From contig JAZHRO010000073.1 in the NCBI GenBank assembly GCA_037157565.1, forward strand, positions 94,714,001 through 94,778,000: a stretch of DNA of 64,000 nucleotides, in the 5' to 3' direction. This document shows, in pieces, positions 20,340 through 31,852 of the stretch; position 1 is the stretch's first letter, and the number at the start of each line of letters is the position of its first letter. The notes under the pieces were generated by a model. That model did not search any database and was not told the DNA's origin. It saw nothing but the letters and a program-made list of their open reading frames with translations. The DNA is from Thalassia testudinum (Eukaryota > Streptophyta > Magnoliopsida > Alismatales > Hydrocharitaceae). The position numbers were made by a program, and so were the translations under genes.

Positions 20340-23300
20340 TCAGCCCTCAACAAGGGTGACACTTTCCTTGGGGGGTACCTGGGCCAGGAAATGCTTCAAT
20401 CTTTGACCATTGACTGTAAAGGTGTGCCCGGTAGTAAGATCGGCGATTTCGACTGCCCCATTGGAATAGGGCTTGACCACCCGAAATGGTCCTGTCCATT
20501 TGGACCTAAGTTTCCCTGGGAAGAGTTTCAGGCGAGCATCAAATAGCCAGACTTGTTGGTTTGGCTCAAAGGTTTTCCTATGAATGAGTCGGTCGTGGAC
20601 GGCTTTCATTTTCTCCTTATATAGCCGACTATTGTCAAAGGCGTCCCGACGAATTTCTTCAAGCTCAGATAATTGAAGAGTTCTTTGCGCACCAGCTAAC
20701 TGGGGATCCATGTTACATTGCTTAACAGCCCAGTAAGCCCGGTGTTCCAATTCGATAGGGAGATGGCAAGCTTTGCCAAAGACCAAGCGGTAAGGTGACA
20801 TGCTTATCGGGGTCTTAAAAGCGGTCCTGTATGCCCACAGGGCATCATCAAGTCGTGTGGACCAGTCTTTCCTGTCAGGTCTCACAGTCTTCTGTAAAAT
20901 GTTCTTGATTTGTCTGTTTGAGACCTCAGTCTGCCCATTTGTTTGTGGATGATACGGGGTGGCAATGCGGTGGTTTACCCCGTATTTTCTAAGTAGGGCA
21001 CGGAACTGGGAATGGATAAAATGGCTTCCACCATCACTGATCATGGCCTTGGGCATTCCAAACCGGGAAAAGATGTTCTTCTTTACAAAGTCCATGACCG
21101 TCTTGTGATCGCATCGTCGGGTGGCGACGGCTTCAATCCATTTGGAAACATAGTCTACCGAGACCAGGATATACTCGAAGCCGTTGGATGGTGGAAAGGG
21201 GCCCATAAAATCGATACCCCAAACGTCGAAAATTTCGACAATCAAAATGGGCTGAAGGGGCATCATATCTTTTTTGGTCATTGTCCCTAGTGTTTGGCAA
21301 CGTGAGCAAGTCTTGGCAAAGATGTGTGCATCCTTGAATAGGGACGGCCAATAAAATCCAGACTGCAAAACTTTTGCAGCTGTTTTCTTGCCAGAGAAAC
21401 GGCCGCCACACGCTTGGTCATGACAAAAGGAAAGCACACTCTGAACTTCGTCTTCGGGGAGGCACCTCCTGATGATCTGATCAGCACAGAGGCGAAACAG
21501 CATGGGATCATCCCAGAAATAGTGCTTGGCCTCAGCCAAGAACCTGTCCCGTTGCTGTCTGGACCAGCTGTGCGGGGTTTGTCCTATAACCAGGTAGTTG
21601 ACATAGTCAGCATACCATGGCATTTTCTTGTCTTGCACGGCTAGGATGTGTTCATCAGGGAAGGTATCAGATAGAGGTAGGGAGGGTCCAATGTGGTCTG
21701 GATGAAGTCTTGACAGGTGGTCAGCCACCACATTTTTCGATCCGGCCTTGTCTCGGATTTCCAGGTCAAATTCCTGCAAAAGCAGGATCCATCTGATGAC
21801 CCTGGGTTTTGCGTCCTTTTTGGCCAACAGGTGCCGGATGGCTGAATGGTCGGTGTAGATAGTCACGTGGGATCCCAGCAAGTATGATCGGAATTTTTCC
21901 AGTCCAAAGACTACAGCAAGCAACTCTTTTTCTGTGACCGTATAATTACGTTGGGCCTCGTCCAACGTTTTGCTCGCGTAGTAGATCACCACGGGCTTCT
22001 TATCTTGCCTTTGTCCTAGGACAGCGCCTATGGCAAAATCTGATGCGTCACACATAATCTCAAAATCCTGGGACCAGTCTGGGGGTTGAAGTATAGGTGC
22101 GGTGGAGACTAAGTCCCGGAGGGTATGATAAGCCTGGGTGCAATCAGGAGACATGTGGAAAGTGGCGTCGTTGGCTAGAAGGTCGGTCAAGGGTTTGGAA
22201 AGTTTGGAAAAGTCTTTGATGAACCTTCGGTAGAAGCCAACATGTCCTAAGAAGGAGCGAATCTGTCGGACCGAACTAGGTGGAGGAAGTTTGGAAATTA
22301 AATCAACCTTAGCTCGATCTACCTCGATGCCCCTATGCGAAACGATGTGTCCGAGGACAATTCCTTCTTGAACCATAAAATGGCTCTTTTCCCAACTTAA
22401 CACCAAGTTAACCTCGATACATCGTTTCAGGATTTTCTCCAAGTTGCTCAAACAATGGTCGAATGAATTCCCGAATACAGAGAAATCATCCATAAAGACC
22501 TCCAAGTATTCACCCACCATTTCTGAAAAAATGGCTAGCATGCAATGCTGGAAGGTCGCGGGTGCGTTGCATAACCCGAACGGCATTCGACGGAATGCAA
22601 ACGTGCCATACGGGCAAGTGAATGTGGTCTTTTCCTGATCTTCCGAAGCAATTGCGACTTGGTTATATCCTGAATATCCATCCAGGACGCAAAAATACTT
22701 CTGCCCTGCCAATCTTTCAAGGATTTGGTCAATGAATGGCAAGGGGAAGTGGTCCTTCTTAGTGGCTTCATTAAGCTTCCTATAATCAATACACACCTGC
22801 CATGCGGTGGTGGTGCGGGTGGGAATGGATTCGCCATGATCATTAGTGACAACAGTGAGCCCAGCCTTCTTTGGAACCACTTGAGTGGGGCTCACCCAGG
22901 GGCTATCAGAGATAGGGTAGATGATGTCGGCGTCGAGCCACTTGATAATTTCTTTTTTAACGACCTCCCGCATGTTAGGGTTTAACCGTCTCTGCATCTG
23001 GCGGGAAGGTCGGGCCCCGTCTTCCAGGTAAATCTTGTGGGTGCAATAGGTGGGGCTAATTCCTCTTAGATCTGAGATGGTCCAACCAATGGCGGCCCGA
23101 TGTTCTGAAAGAGTTGCAGTCAACCTTAGTTCCTGATCCTTGGTTAGATGGGAATTAATAATCACTGGGAAGGTCTGGCCAGGTCCCAAGAAGACGTACT
23201 TGAGATTCTCAGGCAATGGTTTAAGTTCAGGTGCGGGTGGGACCACAGTCGATGGGAATGGAAAGGGCGGTAGTTGATCAACATCGATTTCTTCAAATGG

Positions 23301-25709
23301 TGTCATGTGATGATACTCAGCCTTACAGAGGTCCACAGGTAATGATGGCGACGAGTCAGAACTACGGGTTTGGTGGTCTGAGACAGAACTGAGGGTAAGG
23401 CATTCCTCGATTAAAGTTTCCACGGGATCATGTTCCTCAATGTAATCACAATCAAAAGACTTTGTTGCCCGGAAGATATCCAATTGCATTTTCCTGTCTC
23501 CGAAGGCGATTTCCATACATCCCGTGTCGCAATCGATGTTTGCTTTAGCCGTAGCTAAGAAAGGTCTGCCTAAGATTATGGGTGCATTCTGTAATTTTTC
23601 AGGGACTTCCATGTCGAGCACCAAAAAGTCGACTGGGAAATAGAAGTCCTTGACCCGTACAATCACGTCCTCGACAACCCCCTTCGGGGTTTTCACTGAT
23701 CTATCCGCCAGCTGGATGGTGACAGGGGTTGGTGCCAGCTCCCCAAAACCAAATTGGTGGTACAAGGTTGTGGGAATTAGGTTGATAGAAGCACCTAGGT
23801 CCAGGAGCGCTCTATCAAATGTCATGTCCCCGATGTTGCAAGAAATCAGGGGTGCTCCTGGGTCAGTTCGTTTGAGTGGAAGGTTGCTTGATATCATGGA
23901 ACTGTCTTGCTCAGAGAGTACAACCTTCCTAGGTGCTTGAGGTCTCGGCTTACGCTTGGGTGTACAGGCATCCTTTAAGAACTTGGCGTAAGCGGGGATG
24001 TGTTTGACAGCTTCTAGAAGCGGAATATTAATCTGTACTTGTTTAAAAATTTCCATTAGCTCCTCAGTTTCCACAGTATTCTTTTTTCTCTTGATTGTTT
24101 CCAAGGCCTCAGGATAGGGTGTCTGAATTGGTTCCATGTTTGGGTCCTTGGTTGGTGTTTCTTTTAAGTCGGGTAAAGTCTCGGGGAGAGTCGGCCATTT
24201 GGGATCCTGGGTTTTGGTGCCGCTTCTCAAGGTCACCGCATTCGCAGAGGCATTGGGGCCATGGGGTGATCCTTGAGGAGACGAGGATGAAGAAGCGCCA
24301 AACCCAGGAGGTGTTTGTGGGGCCGGTTGGACCATATGAGCCTGCCCGGGGTTGCCTTGGAACCCTTGCGAATTGGGGCCTCTGTTAATTATGTTTTGCG
24401 GGTTTGGCTGCGGTTGGGAAGGTAGAGATCCTTGCTGTTTACAGTCCAAGAGTTGGTTTAACTGTCCCTTTACCAAAGCCATTTCTTCCTGATGTTTTTG
24501 GTTCATGTCAGCCATCATCTTTATTAGGGTGTCCATTTGGTTTTGTGGGGGAGGGGCTGCCCTATTTTGGTTATATTGGGGTCTAACTGGTGGTCCTTGC
24601 TGATAGGGGGGCAAGTGTGGCTGTTGGTTTGGCCTGGGCTGGTTTTGGAATTGCGGTAGTTTCTGGTTTGTCCAACCAAAGTTGGGGTGATTACGCCAGC
24701 CGGTGTTGTAAGTGTTGGAGAAAGGGTCAGGTTTTGCATATCCTTGGATGGCTTGCACATCTTCTAGAGTAGCCGATGTTGATGAAGAAGGAAGGGAGTA
24801 ATCAAGGGTCGAGGGAGCAAAGGTCCCTCCTTGGAACATGGTTGGGGGTTGTTCCAGGTTCAGTTGGGTGAAGGGTTGGACCAGGTCAACATTATGTGCT
24901 CCCTTTGCTAGGGTGAAAGTCTGCAAGGGGTTCCTGGTCTGGTTTAGAAGCTCATCAATCTTCTTGTCCACTAATTCCACTCGATCCAACTTTTTGGCAA
25001 TGATGTCCATGTCAACCATTCCAGAATTTGCTTGCACCTCATAAATCCCACCACGGGGTTGACTGGACCTGTTAAATTGGTTCATGGAGGCATTGTTGAG
25101 CGAGTTCTCGCTCATAGACTCAAAGAGCTCAAACACACTCTCCTCGTCTTTGTTTAGGAAGTTTCCCCCGCATGAGGCATCAACGAAGTTCCGTAGGTTG
25201 CTATCCAGACCGTGGTAGAAGATTTGGGCCAATTGCCACCTTGGAACTTCGTGGTGTGGGCATTTCCTCAAAAGTTCATTGAATCTTTCCCACGCCTCAT
25301 GAAATTGTTCCCCACCCTGGAGTGTGAAGGTAGTGATAGCTCTTCTGAGGGCATTGGTCTTTCCTATGGGGAAGAATTTCTTTAAAAATGCATGCCTCAG
25401 TTCCTCCCAGGTGGTGATGGGTCTACCTAGGGTTCTAAGCCAATGAGAAGCCTTGTCTCTTAATGAGAAAGGGAACATCTTGATTAGAACAATGTCAAGG
25501 CTAATGTTCCTAGGTTTTACTGTTCTTGCTATGCGGTCGAGATCTTCTAGGTGCTGAAAGGGGTCTTCATTTGAGCTTCCATGAAAGTGGCTCTGGATTA
25601 GACTTAATACATTAGGTTTTAGCTCAAAATCGTCTCCCCCTTCGGGGATCCTAAGGTGTGGCTCGACTCTAATGGCAAAAGGGTTATAGAAATCACGGTC
25701 GTTTGACAC
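20340..25709 (-). CDS. gag-pol: Element 2 gag-pol polyprotein (1789 aa, intact)
   Basis: Single frame encoding all replication proteins of an Athila-type retrotransposon. Gag capsid core is at about residues 15-200 ([45 protein letters not shown]), then a Pro/Gln-rich linker to about 560 with no CCHC knuckle. Protease DLGAS is at 637-641. RT covers about 880-1190, with FMDDF at 1072-1076. RNase H starts near CDAS (Asp 1221). Integrase has an HHCC-type finger (HDQACGG...CSRC), then Asp 1500 (WGIDFMG), Asp 1559 (SDGGSHF) and Glu 1595, a D-35-E spacing. No stop or shift is seen and all catalytic residues are present. The start is the first ATG, followed by DFYNPF, the block that in elements 0 and 1 lies downstream of their gag starts, so a short N-terminal extension may be missing. 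No env follows. Confidence 0.95.
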   Translation of the reverse strand: MSNDRDFYNPFAIRVEPHLRIPEGGDDFELKPNVLSLIQSHFHGSSNEDPFQHLEDLDRIARTVKPRNISLDIVLIKMFPFSLRDKASHWLRTLGRPITTWEELRHAFLKKFFPIGKTNALRRAITTFTLQGGEQFHEAWERFNELLRKCPHHEVPRWQLAQIFYHGLDSNLRNFVDASCGGNFLNKDEESVFELFESMSENSLNNASMNQFNRSSQPRGGIYEVQANSGMVDMDIIAKKLDRVELVDKKIDELLNQTRNPLQTFTLAKGAHNVDLVQPFTQLNLEQPPTMFQGGTFAPSTLDYSLPSSSTSATLEDVQAIQGYAKPDPFSNTYNTGWRNHPNFGWTNQKLPQFQNQPRPNQQPHLPPYQQGPPVRPQYNQNRAAPPPQNQMDTLIKMMADMNQKHQEEMALVKGQLNQLLDCKQQGSLPSQPQPNPQNIINRGPNSQGFQGNPGQAHMVQPAPQTPPGFGASSSSSPQGSPHGPNASANAVTLRSGTKTQDPKWPTLPETLPDLKETPTKDPNMEPIQTPYPEALETIKRKKNTVETEELMEIFKQVQINIPLLEAVKHIPAYAKFLKDACTPKRKPRPQAPRKVVLSEQDSSMISSNLPLKRTDPGAPLISCNIGDMTFDRALLDLGASINLIPTTLYHQFGFGELAPTPVTIQLADRSVKTPKGVVEDVIVRVKDFYFPVDFLVLDMEVPEKLQNAPIILGRPFLATAKANIDCDTGCMEIAFGDRKMQLDIFRATKSFDCDYIEEHDPVETLIEECLTLSSVSDHQTRSSDSSPSLPVDLCKAEYHHMTPFEEIDVDQLPPFPFPSTVVPPAPELKPLPENLKYVFLGPGQTFPVIINSHLTKDQELRLTATLSEHRAAIGWTISDLRGISPTYCTHKIYLEDGARPSRQMQRRLNPNMREVVKKEIIKWLDADIIYPISDSPWVSPTQVVPKKAGLTVVTNDHGESIPTRTTTAWQVCIDYRKLNEATKKDHFPLPFIDQILERLAGQKYFCVLDGYSGYNQVAIASEDQEKTTFTCPYGTFAFRRMPFGLCNAPATFQHCMLAIFSEMVGEYLEVFMDDFSVFGNSFDHCLSNLEKILKRCIEVNLVLSWEKSHFMVQEGIVLGHIVSHRGIEVDRAKVDLISKLPPPSSVRQIRSFLGHVGFYRRFIKDFSKLSKPLTDLLANDATFHMSPDCTQAYHTLRDLVSTAPILQPPDWSQDFEIMCDASDFAIGAVLGQRQDKKPVVIYYASKTLDEAQRNYTVTEKELLAVVFGLEKFRSYLLGSHVTIYTDHSAIRHLLAKKDAKPRVIRWILLLQEFDLEIRDKAGSKNVVADHLSRLHPDHIGPSLPLSDTFPDEHILAVQDKKMPWYADYVNYLVIGQTPHSWSRQQRDRFLAEAKHYFWDDPMLFRLCADQIIRRCLPEDEVQSVLSFCHDQACGGRFSGKKTAAKVLQSGFYWPSLFKDAHIFAKTCSRCQTLGTMTKKDMMPLQPILIVEIFDVWGIDFMGPFPPSNGFEYILVSVDYVSKWIEAVATRRCDHKTVMDFVKKNIFSRFGMPKAMISDGGSHFIHSQFRALLRKYGVNHRIATPYHPQTNGQTEVSNRQIKNILQKTVRPDRKDWSTRLDDALWAYRTAFKTPISMSPYRLVFGKACHLPIELEHRAYWAVKQCNMDPQLAGAQRTLQLSELEEIRRDAFDNSRLYKEKMKAVHDRLIHRKTFEPNQQVWLFDARLKLFPGKLRSKWTGPFRVVKPYSNGAVEIADLTTGHTFTVNGQRLKHFLAQVPPKESVTLVEG

Positions 25710-26555
25710 TGCCCCACAGCCTAGTCACCAGATTCTACCAAGGGAATGAAAGCCAACTGCCTAGCAGAAAAAACCTCACCTTTTGAGACTTAACTCAGTC
25801 CTGCCTAGGGCACGTCTACTCAGTTTTAAAGGGCTAGGATAGTGCTTGTGCTTAGGGTGATGTGATGAGGCGTTGATTGGGGTGGTGCCTCTTAATTTTC
25901 CACTTTCAAAGTGTGTGCTTCTAGCAAAACATGATTTTCAAGCAAGGATTTGTTAAGATATAGTGTCTTTTAGTGTTTCATCCTTAAGTACTTTTTAGGG
26001 TTGACGTGTTTTAATATTTTCAAACAAGTTTCAGTAGGCACGTCAAGTTCTGCACACAACTTAGTGAAAGTAGATTTCCTTTTATTTTGTAGAGGCTCTA
26101 AAATCCTAGTGTACTCATCCTGATAATCGTGCAGCTTCTATTAGATGAGTCAGTTTTAGGGTTGAGTGGTGCGGCCCAGGTCAACTCACGGTGGCTTCGC
26201 AAACACCACTCAAGAGAAAGAGAAAAGAACACTCCAATAATTTATCCAGCATATTAGAGTGTACATTTTTTTGTAGGGTGATGTGTTAAGAATGTGGGTC
26301 AAGCAATAATTCACCATGCCAATTTTTTTAGTTTTTATGATTTTTTCTTTTAGCTTTTTCACGCAAGCAAACAATGAGAGAGAGGGTACTCACTATCGGT
26401 CCTCGAGGCGCCTACTCCCTTGCTACCGTCGTGGAATGCGTCGCTTCGCCATCCATGCGTCGAATTCCTGCAACCGTCAAGTAAAAAGGAAAATAGGGCA
26501 TTAGATGATGTGAGAATGAGTGTGGAATGGAGGTGATAAAACAAATCCGTTGCCT
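25710..26555 (-). other. Element 2 untranslated leader
   Basis: About 0.85 kb between primer site and gag-pol, no coding. It is shorter than the leaders of elements 1 and 3 (about 1.55 kb). Confidence 0.6.
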
Positions 26556-26572
26556 CCCCGGCAACGGCGCCA
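26556..26572 (-). other. Primer binding site of element 2
   Basis: Minus strand TGGCGCCGTTGCCGGGG, a perfect complement to the 3' end (CCCCGGCAACGGCGCCA) of plant tRNA-Asp. Five bases separate it from the LTR. Confidence 0.92.
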
Positions 26573-27108
26573 AAAACTGACGTGCCTTCGTGCGTGTGTG
26601 TTAAGAGGTGTCGTTATAGTTGCACTTGATACGTCGGTTTTAAAAGAAGTAAACGGAGGTGAGTCCGAGTGTCGATCTCAGGGAGGCGTGGAAATCGGAT
26701 TTTGTTTACCACTTGTTGTCACGAAAAAGGCGGAGTTTTGCTTGCGAAAGTGACGATTTTGAAAAGCAAGAGATAGAGAGAGTTTAGGGTTAGAAAGCTC
26801 TTGGTTTTGATCATGCACTTCAAACAGAAAGTAAAATGGCAACTAAATGGAAAATAATTTCATTAAACATGCATTCATAGTTCATGGTTTACAATATTAA
26901 ATACATGCTTCAACAAAAGTAAATGAAAGCTTAAAAGAGAGAGAGAGGTAGAGAGAGAGTGGAGAGCGATGAGGCAGCCACGGCGATGGAGGAGGCTCCG
27001 TCGGCGGCTCGTCGTCTCCGGCGATTACAAGAGTGCCTAAGACTAGCTAGGAGAGGAGTGGAGTAGTTGCAAGTGGGAGAGGATGCCTTGAATGGTGGTA
27101 GAAGGGGG

Positions 27109-27116
27109 TTTAAATA
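27109..27116 (-). promoter_or_regulatory. TATA box, element 2 5' LTR
   Basis: TATTTAAA on the minus strand, in the LTR that precedes gag-pol. It is identical to the copy at 18117-18124. Confidence 0.55.
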
Positions 27117-27464
27117 GAGTTAAGGGCCTCCTAGAAGAAGAATGTGCTTTAGCGACATCCGGAACGTCGCTAAAACTGCTTCCATATACGTCGGTGAAGG
27201 CCTTCTGCCACCGGTCAGCCGCCCGCCCCCTCTCTCTCTCCAAGCGCGATCCGTGGATGATGAACGAGAGCCGTCTGATCGAAGATCGGACGGCTGAGAG
27301 CCTCCCGCGCCCGTGCTGAGATCGCGCTTCGGGCGCGCGTGCGCGCGCGCGTGGGAGGTGGGGCGCTGTCGTCGCGCCGCGTGGCGCAATCCTAGCCGCT
27401 CGCTGCTGATCGCGCGGCTCAATTTTGCCGCGCCCTTCGCTCGCAATTGATTTCCGCTCCGCAC

Positions 27465-27516
27465 GATTCGAACGTGCGTCGCCGCGACGCGGGCGTGCGC
27501 GCTAACCGTTGCGCCA
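27465..27516 (-). other. tRNA-like A-box/B-box module, element 2 5' LTR
   Basis: A box TGGCGCAACGG (27516-27506), B box CGTTCGAATC (27474-27465). The T arm GCACG-TTCGAAT-CGTGC has a perfect 5-bp stem. Compared with the 3' LTR (GCGCG/CGCGT), changes occur on both sides of the stem and pairing is kept, counting a G-U pair. Confidence 0.6.
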
Positions 27517-27957
27517 CGCCCGTGCTTTGTCGCGGCGACCGCAGGCGAGCGCGCGGATCTCGGCCGTTCGATCAAAGATCAACGGCTGAGATTCGTCCTT
27601 GGCTGGCTTGGGGGCGGGCGAGCGGCGGGGGCGGGGCGACGTGGCGCGTTCTGGGCCGTTGATCTCCAGATCAACGGTCATGATTTCTTGGGCCCATTGT
27701 GGGAGCTCCGGATGTCGGATTTGGCTGATCTTGAGTCCGTTGGACTCCGTTCGTCGTCCTGAATCCATCCGTGCGGTCCGATTGCTCATCTGAGGCCTGC
27801 TTTGACAAATACTTTACACAAATGGCCATTAATACAGTTTATAAGCAATCTTGGTACTTGATGCATGCAACGCTCCTATTCTACTTTATGTTGTGCCTTT
27901 TATTCTAAAGATGGGCCATATTCAACCTAATTACTACCCCCTTGCGTGGTGTTATCA

Positions 27958-28277
27958 ACCAGCAACATTTCAACATTGCATGATGGCCATCTTCTCGGAC
28001 ATGATTGGGGACTATGTGGAGGTGTTCATGGATGACTTCTCCATTTTCGGAGATGATTTTGCATCTTGTCTTGATAACTTCACCAAGATCCTGAAATAGG
28101 GTATTGAAGTAAACCTAGTACTATCCTGGGAGAAAAGCCATTTCATGGTAAGGGATGGCATAGTACTAGGGCACAGGATCTCTAAAAATGGACTCGAGGT
28201 CGATCAAGCTAAATCTGATATTATTTCCCACTTACCACCACCAGGCTCGATCAAGCAAATTAGATCATTCCTGGGTC
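27958..28277 (+). pseudogene. Element 1 reverse transcriptase, part 2
   Basis: Resumes RT after element 2 with [17 protein letters not shown], the catalytic FMDDFSIFGDDF, a stop at 28097-28099, then [14 protein letters not shown] and VLGHRISKNG, ending at IRSFLG. Element 3 is inserted here (TSD GGGTC, 28273-28277), and the next codons (HVGFYRRFI) follow at 41362. Only about 315 bases separate the two insertion points. Confidence 0.9.
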
Positions 28278-29186
28278 TGATAGCGAAATACGCGTGATTT
28301 GTAAAAGCGGGTTTTTAACGTCGTTGTAACACGCGAATCCACTTTCGCTTTTAAATTTATATCCTAGATAGGGGAGTATCTAGGGTCATCCAAGGAGGCA
28401 AAAATTGCAAAATTAATCCTCTTGCTTACAGATAGATCTCAACTTTTTTTTTTTTGATATTTTTTCGATATGTAATTTTTTTTTGTATTTTGAAAAGACG
28501 AGGGCAAACTGCAGATTGTAGCGAAAAGAACTAACACCTACAAATGATTAAATAAAATCTAAAAGATAGAAATATCTTCTTCCTAAGCTCACTCTAGGAA
28601 AGTGGAGGCCTAGGGTAATTAGGAAGAAGAGGTGAAACAAGTGCTAGAACCCAAACAAACAACTGCAATAAAAAAAAGCTAAAAGAAGGCAATTTTCATT
28701 GAGTAGAATGAGTGTTCTTTTCAAGGACAAGTAGAGGAATGCTTCTACTAGAATTAAACAATCTAAAAGCAAGAAAAGAAACACAAATCCTCTTGTAACA
28801 ATGGTGTAGAAGGTTGTCTTCTTGCTCCAAGCCTAGCTGCTCCTTGGCTTGAAAAGAGGGCTTCCTTCTTCTCCTTCCTTGAGAGCTCCTCCAAGGTGGA
28901 AGCTACCACCTTTAATGCTCTCTCCAAAGGGGTGGGCGTGCACCACCCTCAAAAACTCCTCCAAGGTGGCGTGACCACCTTCAAGATCTCCTCCAAGATC
29001 TTCCTTTCCTGGCTTCTCCTTTGGCGGGCGTGACCCAAGAGAGAAGGGAAGAGAGGAAGGCACCAAGGGGGCAGAATATCCCCTTAATCTTCTTCTTCTT
29101 CTTCTCTCTTGGACGTGGGCTTCTTGGTGGAATATGAGAGTGAAATTGCTAGCCAATGATGACTTGAATGGTGGTGGGTAGTGGTC

Positions 29187-29194
29187 TTTTTATA
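29187..29194 (-). promoter_or_regulatory. TATA box, element 3 3' LTR
   Basis: TATAAAAAG on the minus strand; the 5' LTR copy is at 39973-39966. Confidence 0.6.
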
Positions 29195-29639
29195 GGGTAG
29201 GATGGGGGTTAAGGTGCCCCTTGAAATGGAGGGCTAGGATGGAAGAATGGAGGTGGTTGGTGATCCTATGGCTAAGGAGAGTTGGCGCCAACTCAAGGGG
29301 TGTCAAAGGGGGTAGTTATGGTGGTGTTGGTGTCTTTTGGTGGTGGAGAGACACCACCATGTTGGCGCCAACATGGGGTCTTCTAGAAGAGGGGTTAGGT
29401 GGATGGTGGAGATGAATTCAAGGGAAATTGTGTGGTGGAGATGAGGGGGGATTTTGGAGGGAAAAGTGGCGCCATTAAGGGGGTGGTTAGGGTAGTTTTT
29501 TGGTGCCACTTTTAGGTGTCTTTTGGAGGTGGTGGGTAGGTTAGGTTGGTGCCTAGTAGGTTAGCTTATGTGGAGCTTAGGTGCAGCTAGTTGGGTGGAG
29601 CTGTTAGGTGGGTTTTTGGGGTGGTACAAGCCAAGGAAG

Positions 29640-30135
29640 TTGGAGCATAGCTAAGCTAAGCTATGCTAAGCTAGCTTAGCTAATGGTGGAGTAGAGGAGA
29701 AGGTAGTGGAGCTAGGGTTTGGAGGAAGGAGCTGAGGAGGAGAAGTCTGGAGCTGGAGTTGGAGCTGGCTACTGCTGAAGAGGCTGGCATGGGGCTACTC
29801 TAGCTGGCTTAGCTTGCTAGTTCTTTGCTAGTTGCCAAGCCAAGCTAAAGTGAGCTAGCTTCTACCAAAATGAGCTGAGGTGAGCTAGGTCTGGTGCTCC
29901 CAAGGAAAATCAAGCTGGTTGAGGCAGCTAAGGTAGCTTAGCTCAACTCAGTTGAGCTAAGCTGAGTCCCCGGGAGCTGGACTTGAGCTTCCTGAGCTGA
30001 GATGAATTCTTCTTCAGCTGGTTGGAGTTGAGTGGAGCTGGATGTAGCTGGATTTGAGCTGGGGTGAACTCCTGTCAACTTAGCTGAGCTGGATCAAGCT
30101 GAGGTGAGCTGGATCAGGCTGAGTTCCAGCTAGTC
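29640..30135. repeat. GAGCT-rich degenerate tandem tract
   Basis: Repeated words AGCTNAG, GAGCTG and GAGCTGGAT, in the U3 of element 3. The other LTR has the same tract with about 212 more bases. Confidence 0.7.
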
Positions 30136-30365
30136 TGGGCTTTTCCTTCACCATTTGCCTTCTTGAGTGCTAGGGTTTTAGGGATCTATATATCTGTACA
30201 TCCCTAACACTCACAAAAACATATTAAAAAGACAATAAAAAATGCAATGCTTGCCTAACCTATTTTATGCCTAAATGCAGCCCAAAAACCCGTTTGTGAA
30301 GTAAAATCCTAAGAGCTAGGTGTTTTTTAATGCATAAGAATGATGATAAGCTGGCGTTTATCACA

Positions 30366-30374
30366 CCCCCATGC
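30366..30374 (-). other. Terminal polypurine tract of element 3
   Basis: Minus strand GCATGGGGG two bases before the 3' LTR, preceded by GACTAGCAAAAG as in element 1. Confidence 0.75.
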
Positions 30375-31852
30375 TTATCTTTTGCTAGTCTCAGCAAAAC
30401 TTAAAACGAAATTTTTGGGAAATCTAATTTTTTTTCGACTTTTGAGGAGAAAAAGGGATTAATGGACCTTGGTAGATTAAAACACTGGAGGTACGGGATT
30501 TGTTAAAGATAAACATCGGGATTTGTTTTTGGATTCAACCATTAGACAGAACGGGATCAATATATCCTCCAGAAAATTCTCAAATTAACCCCTTGTTAAT
30601 TCAGATGACTTGAAATGTTTGTTTTTAGGATTTTTTTAGCTCATGAATCTGATTCTCAACTTGCAAAATCCTTTAAAACCTTGTGCTTGTGATTGTGAAA
30701 AGCCAACATTTAGAAGGATGTATTATTATTATATATATATATATATATTTTTTTTTTTTTTCCCCATGCTTATTTTTAGCTTAGTCTTACAATAGATGTG
30801 TCGGGATCATCATTCCCGTTAGCATTCCTCGTGGGGGCTCTGGCACCAGTACTTCGGGATAGCACTGTCCATGACACCACCCAGGAGCTCACAACCCCAA
30901 AACACGATGCGGTGAAAAGGGGCGCTCCAAGCAAACTCAAGCTCTTGCTCCGACGCTATAGGTAGAGCACCGTCCAAGACACTTGAGCTGCTAAAATGCA
31001 CTTTAATGCTCCGTCTAAAGATATGAAATATAGATATAGAGCAGCGCCGAGGCAGTAACATGTTGACATCGCATCCTCAAAGAAGGTATTTTCCTTCTTC
31101 TCGGCGGTGGGAACTCAAACTAATGATCTGCTTCAGACTTTTAATAATCCAAACACGGGAGTTTTTCAAAAAAATTTTAATTATTTTTATGTGTTGGCTT
31201 GTGTGTGAAAATAGACACAACAAGTTTCTTAAGATACGCAAGTTTTTGAATCAGAAACTAAGTCAAATACTTTCCGTATTACAAAATAGGATCAAGTCAC
31301 CTGAACTATCATGAGTTCAGGTGGAATTTTAGAGAAGGATATCTGATCTAGTCTAAAATAGACCCTAGAATTCTAATGATCAGATCCACATCCTTATCCC
31401 TAGTTTGTTAAAGATTAAATCCCATTGTACCAAAAGTGAATTTTTCGACCTTAGCCCCGATTTCAAAATTTTTCCTCAAAAAGTTTTCAACATTTTTATT
31501 TTTTTGGGTATGCAAGCAGGAAATAAAGAAAATTGTATGTTTTTAGGTTTTGAACATCCTAAATCGATCGTAAAAATTTAAAAACACCCCCCCATGCTTA
31601 AGAAATGCCATGTCCTCATGCATTAGGAGGGAAAAAGGATCACCTTAGTGAAGAATGGTCGGGTTTAGGATGAGAAAAACCTGGAAGAAGAAAAAAAGGA
31701 AAGCAAGAAAAAAATTGATGGGTTACCACCCATCCAGTACTATCTTTTACGCCATTCAGTCGGGTGTGATGTGCACTAGTGATCAAGGGTGGCTGGCTCA
31801 GTAAAATTAAAAGATTCAGATGGAATTCTAGGTGTATGGTCAAAATAGGGCT
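30375..31852 (-). other. Element 3 3' non-coding region
   Basis: No supportable coding. It includes a TA-repeat and T-tract (30721-30765) and the internal polypurine tract at 31587-31597 (minus GCATGGGGGGG, preceded by TGAGGACAT). Confidence 0.6.

Larger units (their letters stand above)
17588..27957 (-). mobile_element. Element 2: Athila-type retrotransposon with intact gag-pol
   Basis: 10,370 bp, minus strand, perfect target duplications ACCAG (17583-17587, 27958-27962). LTRs are 17588-18965 (3') and 26578-27957 (5'), 1378 and 1380 bp, TG...CA, with about 38 substitutions by eye (near 2.8%). A perfect 17-nt tRNA-Asp primer site, a single 1789-codon gag-pol, an internal polypurine tract and a slightly decayed terminal polypurine tract are present. 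It is inserted in the RT of element 1. LTR base composition is strikingly GC-rich in U3 (about 18200-18650 and 27190-27640). Confidence 0.95.
26578..27957 (-). repeat. Element 2 5' LTR
   Basis: Same layout as the 3' LTR. It drives transcription of element 2 on the minus strand: TATTTAAA at 27116-27109 with the tRNA-like module upstream. A 2-bp GA-repeat length change and about 38 substitutions separate the two LTRs. Confidence 0.95.
28278..30363 (-). repeat. Element 3 3' LTR
   Basis: TATAAAAA at 29194-29187 (minus strand). U3 holds palindromes centred on GGCGCC (near 29280-29295 and 29357-29374) and a long GAGCT/AGCTNAG-rich tract (about 29640-30135). Confidence 0.93.

Noticed and set aside
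29640..30135. A CRISPR-like or coding tandem array
   Set aside because: Words are short and irregular, there is no constant repeat with spacers, and the tract lies within an LTR of a plant element.
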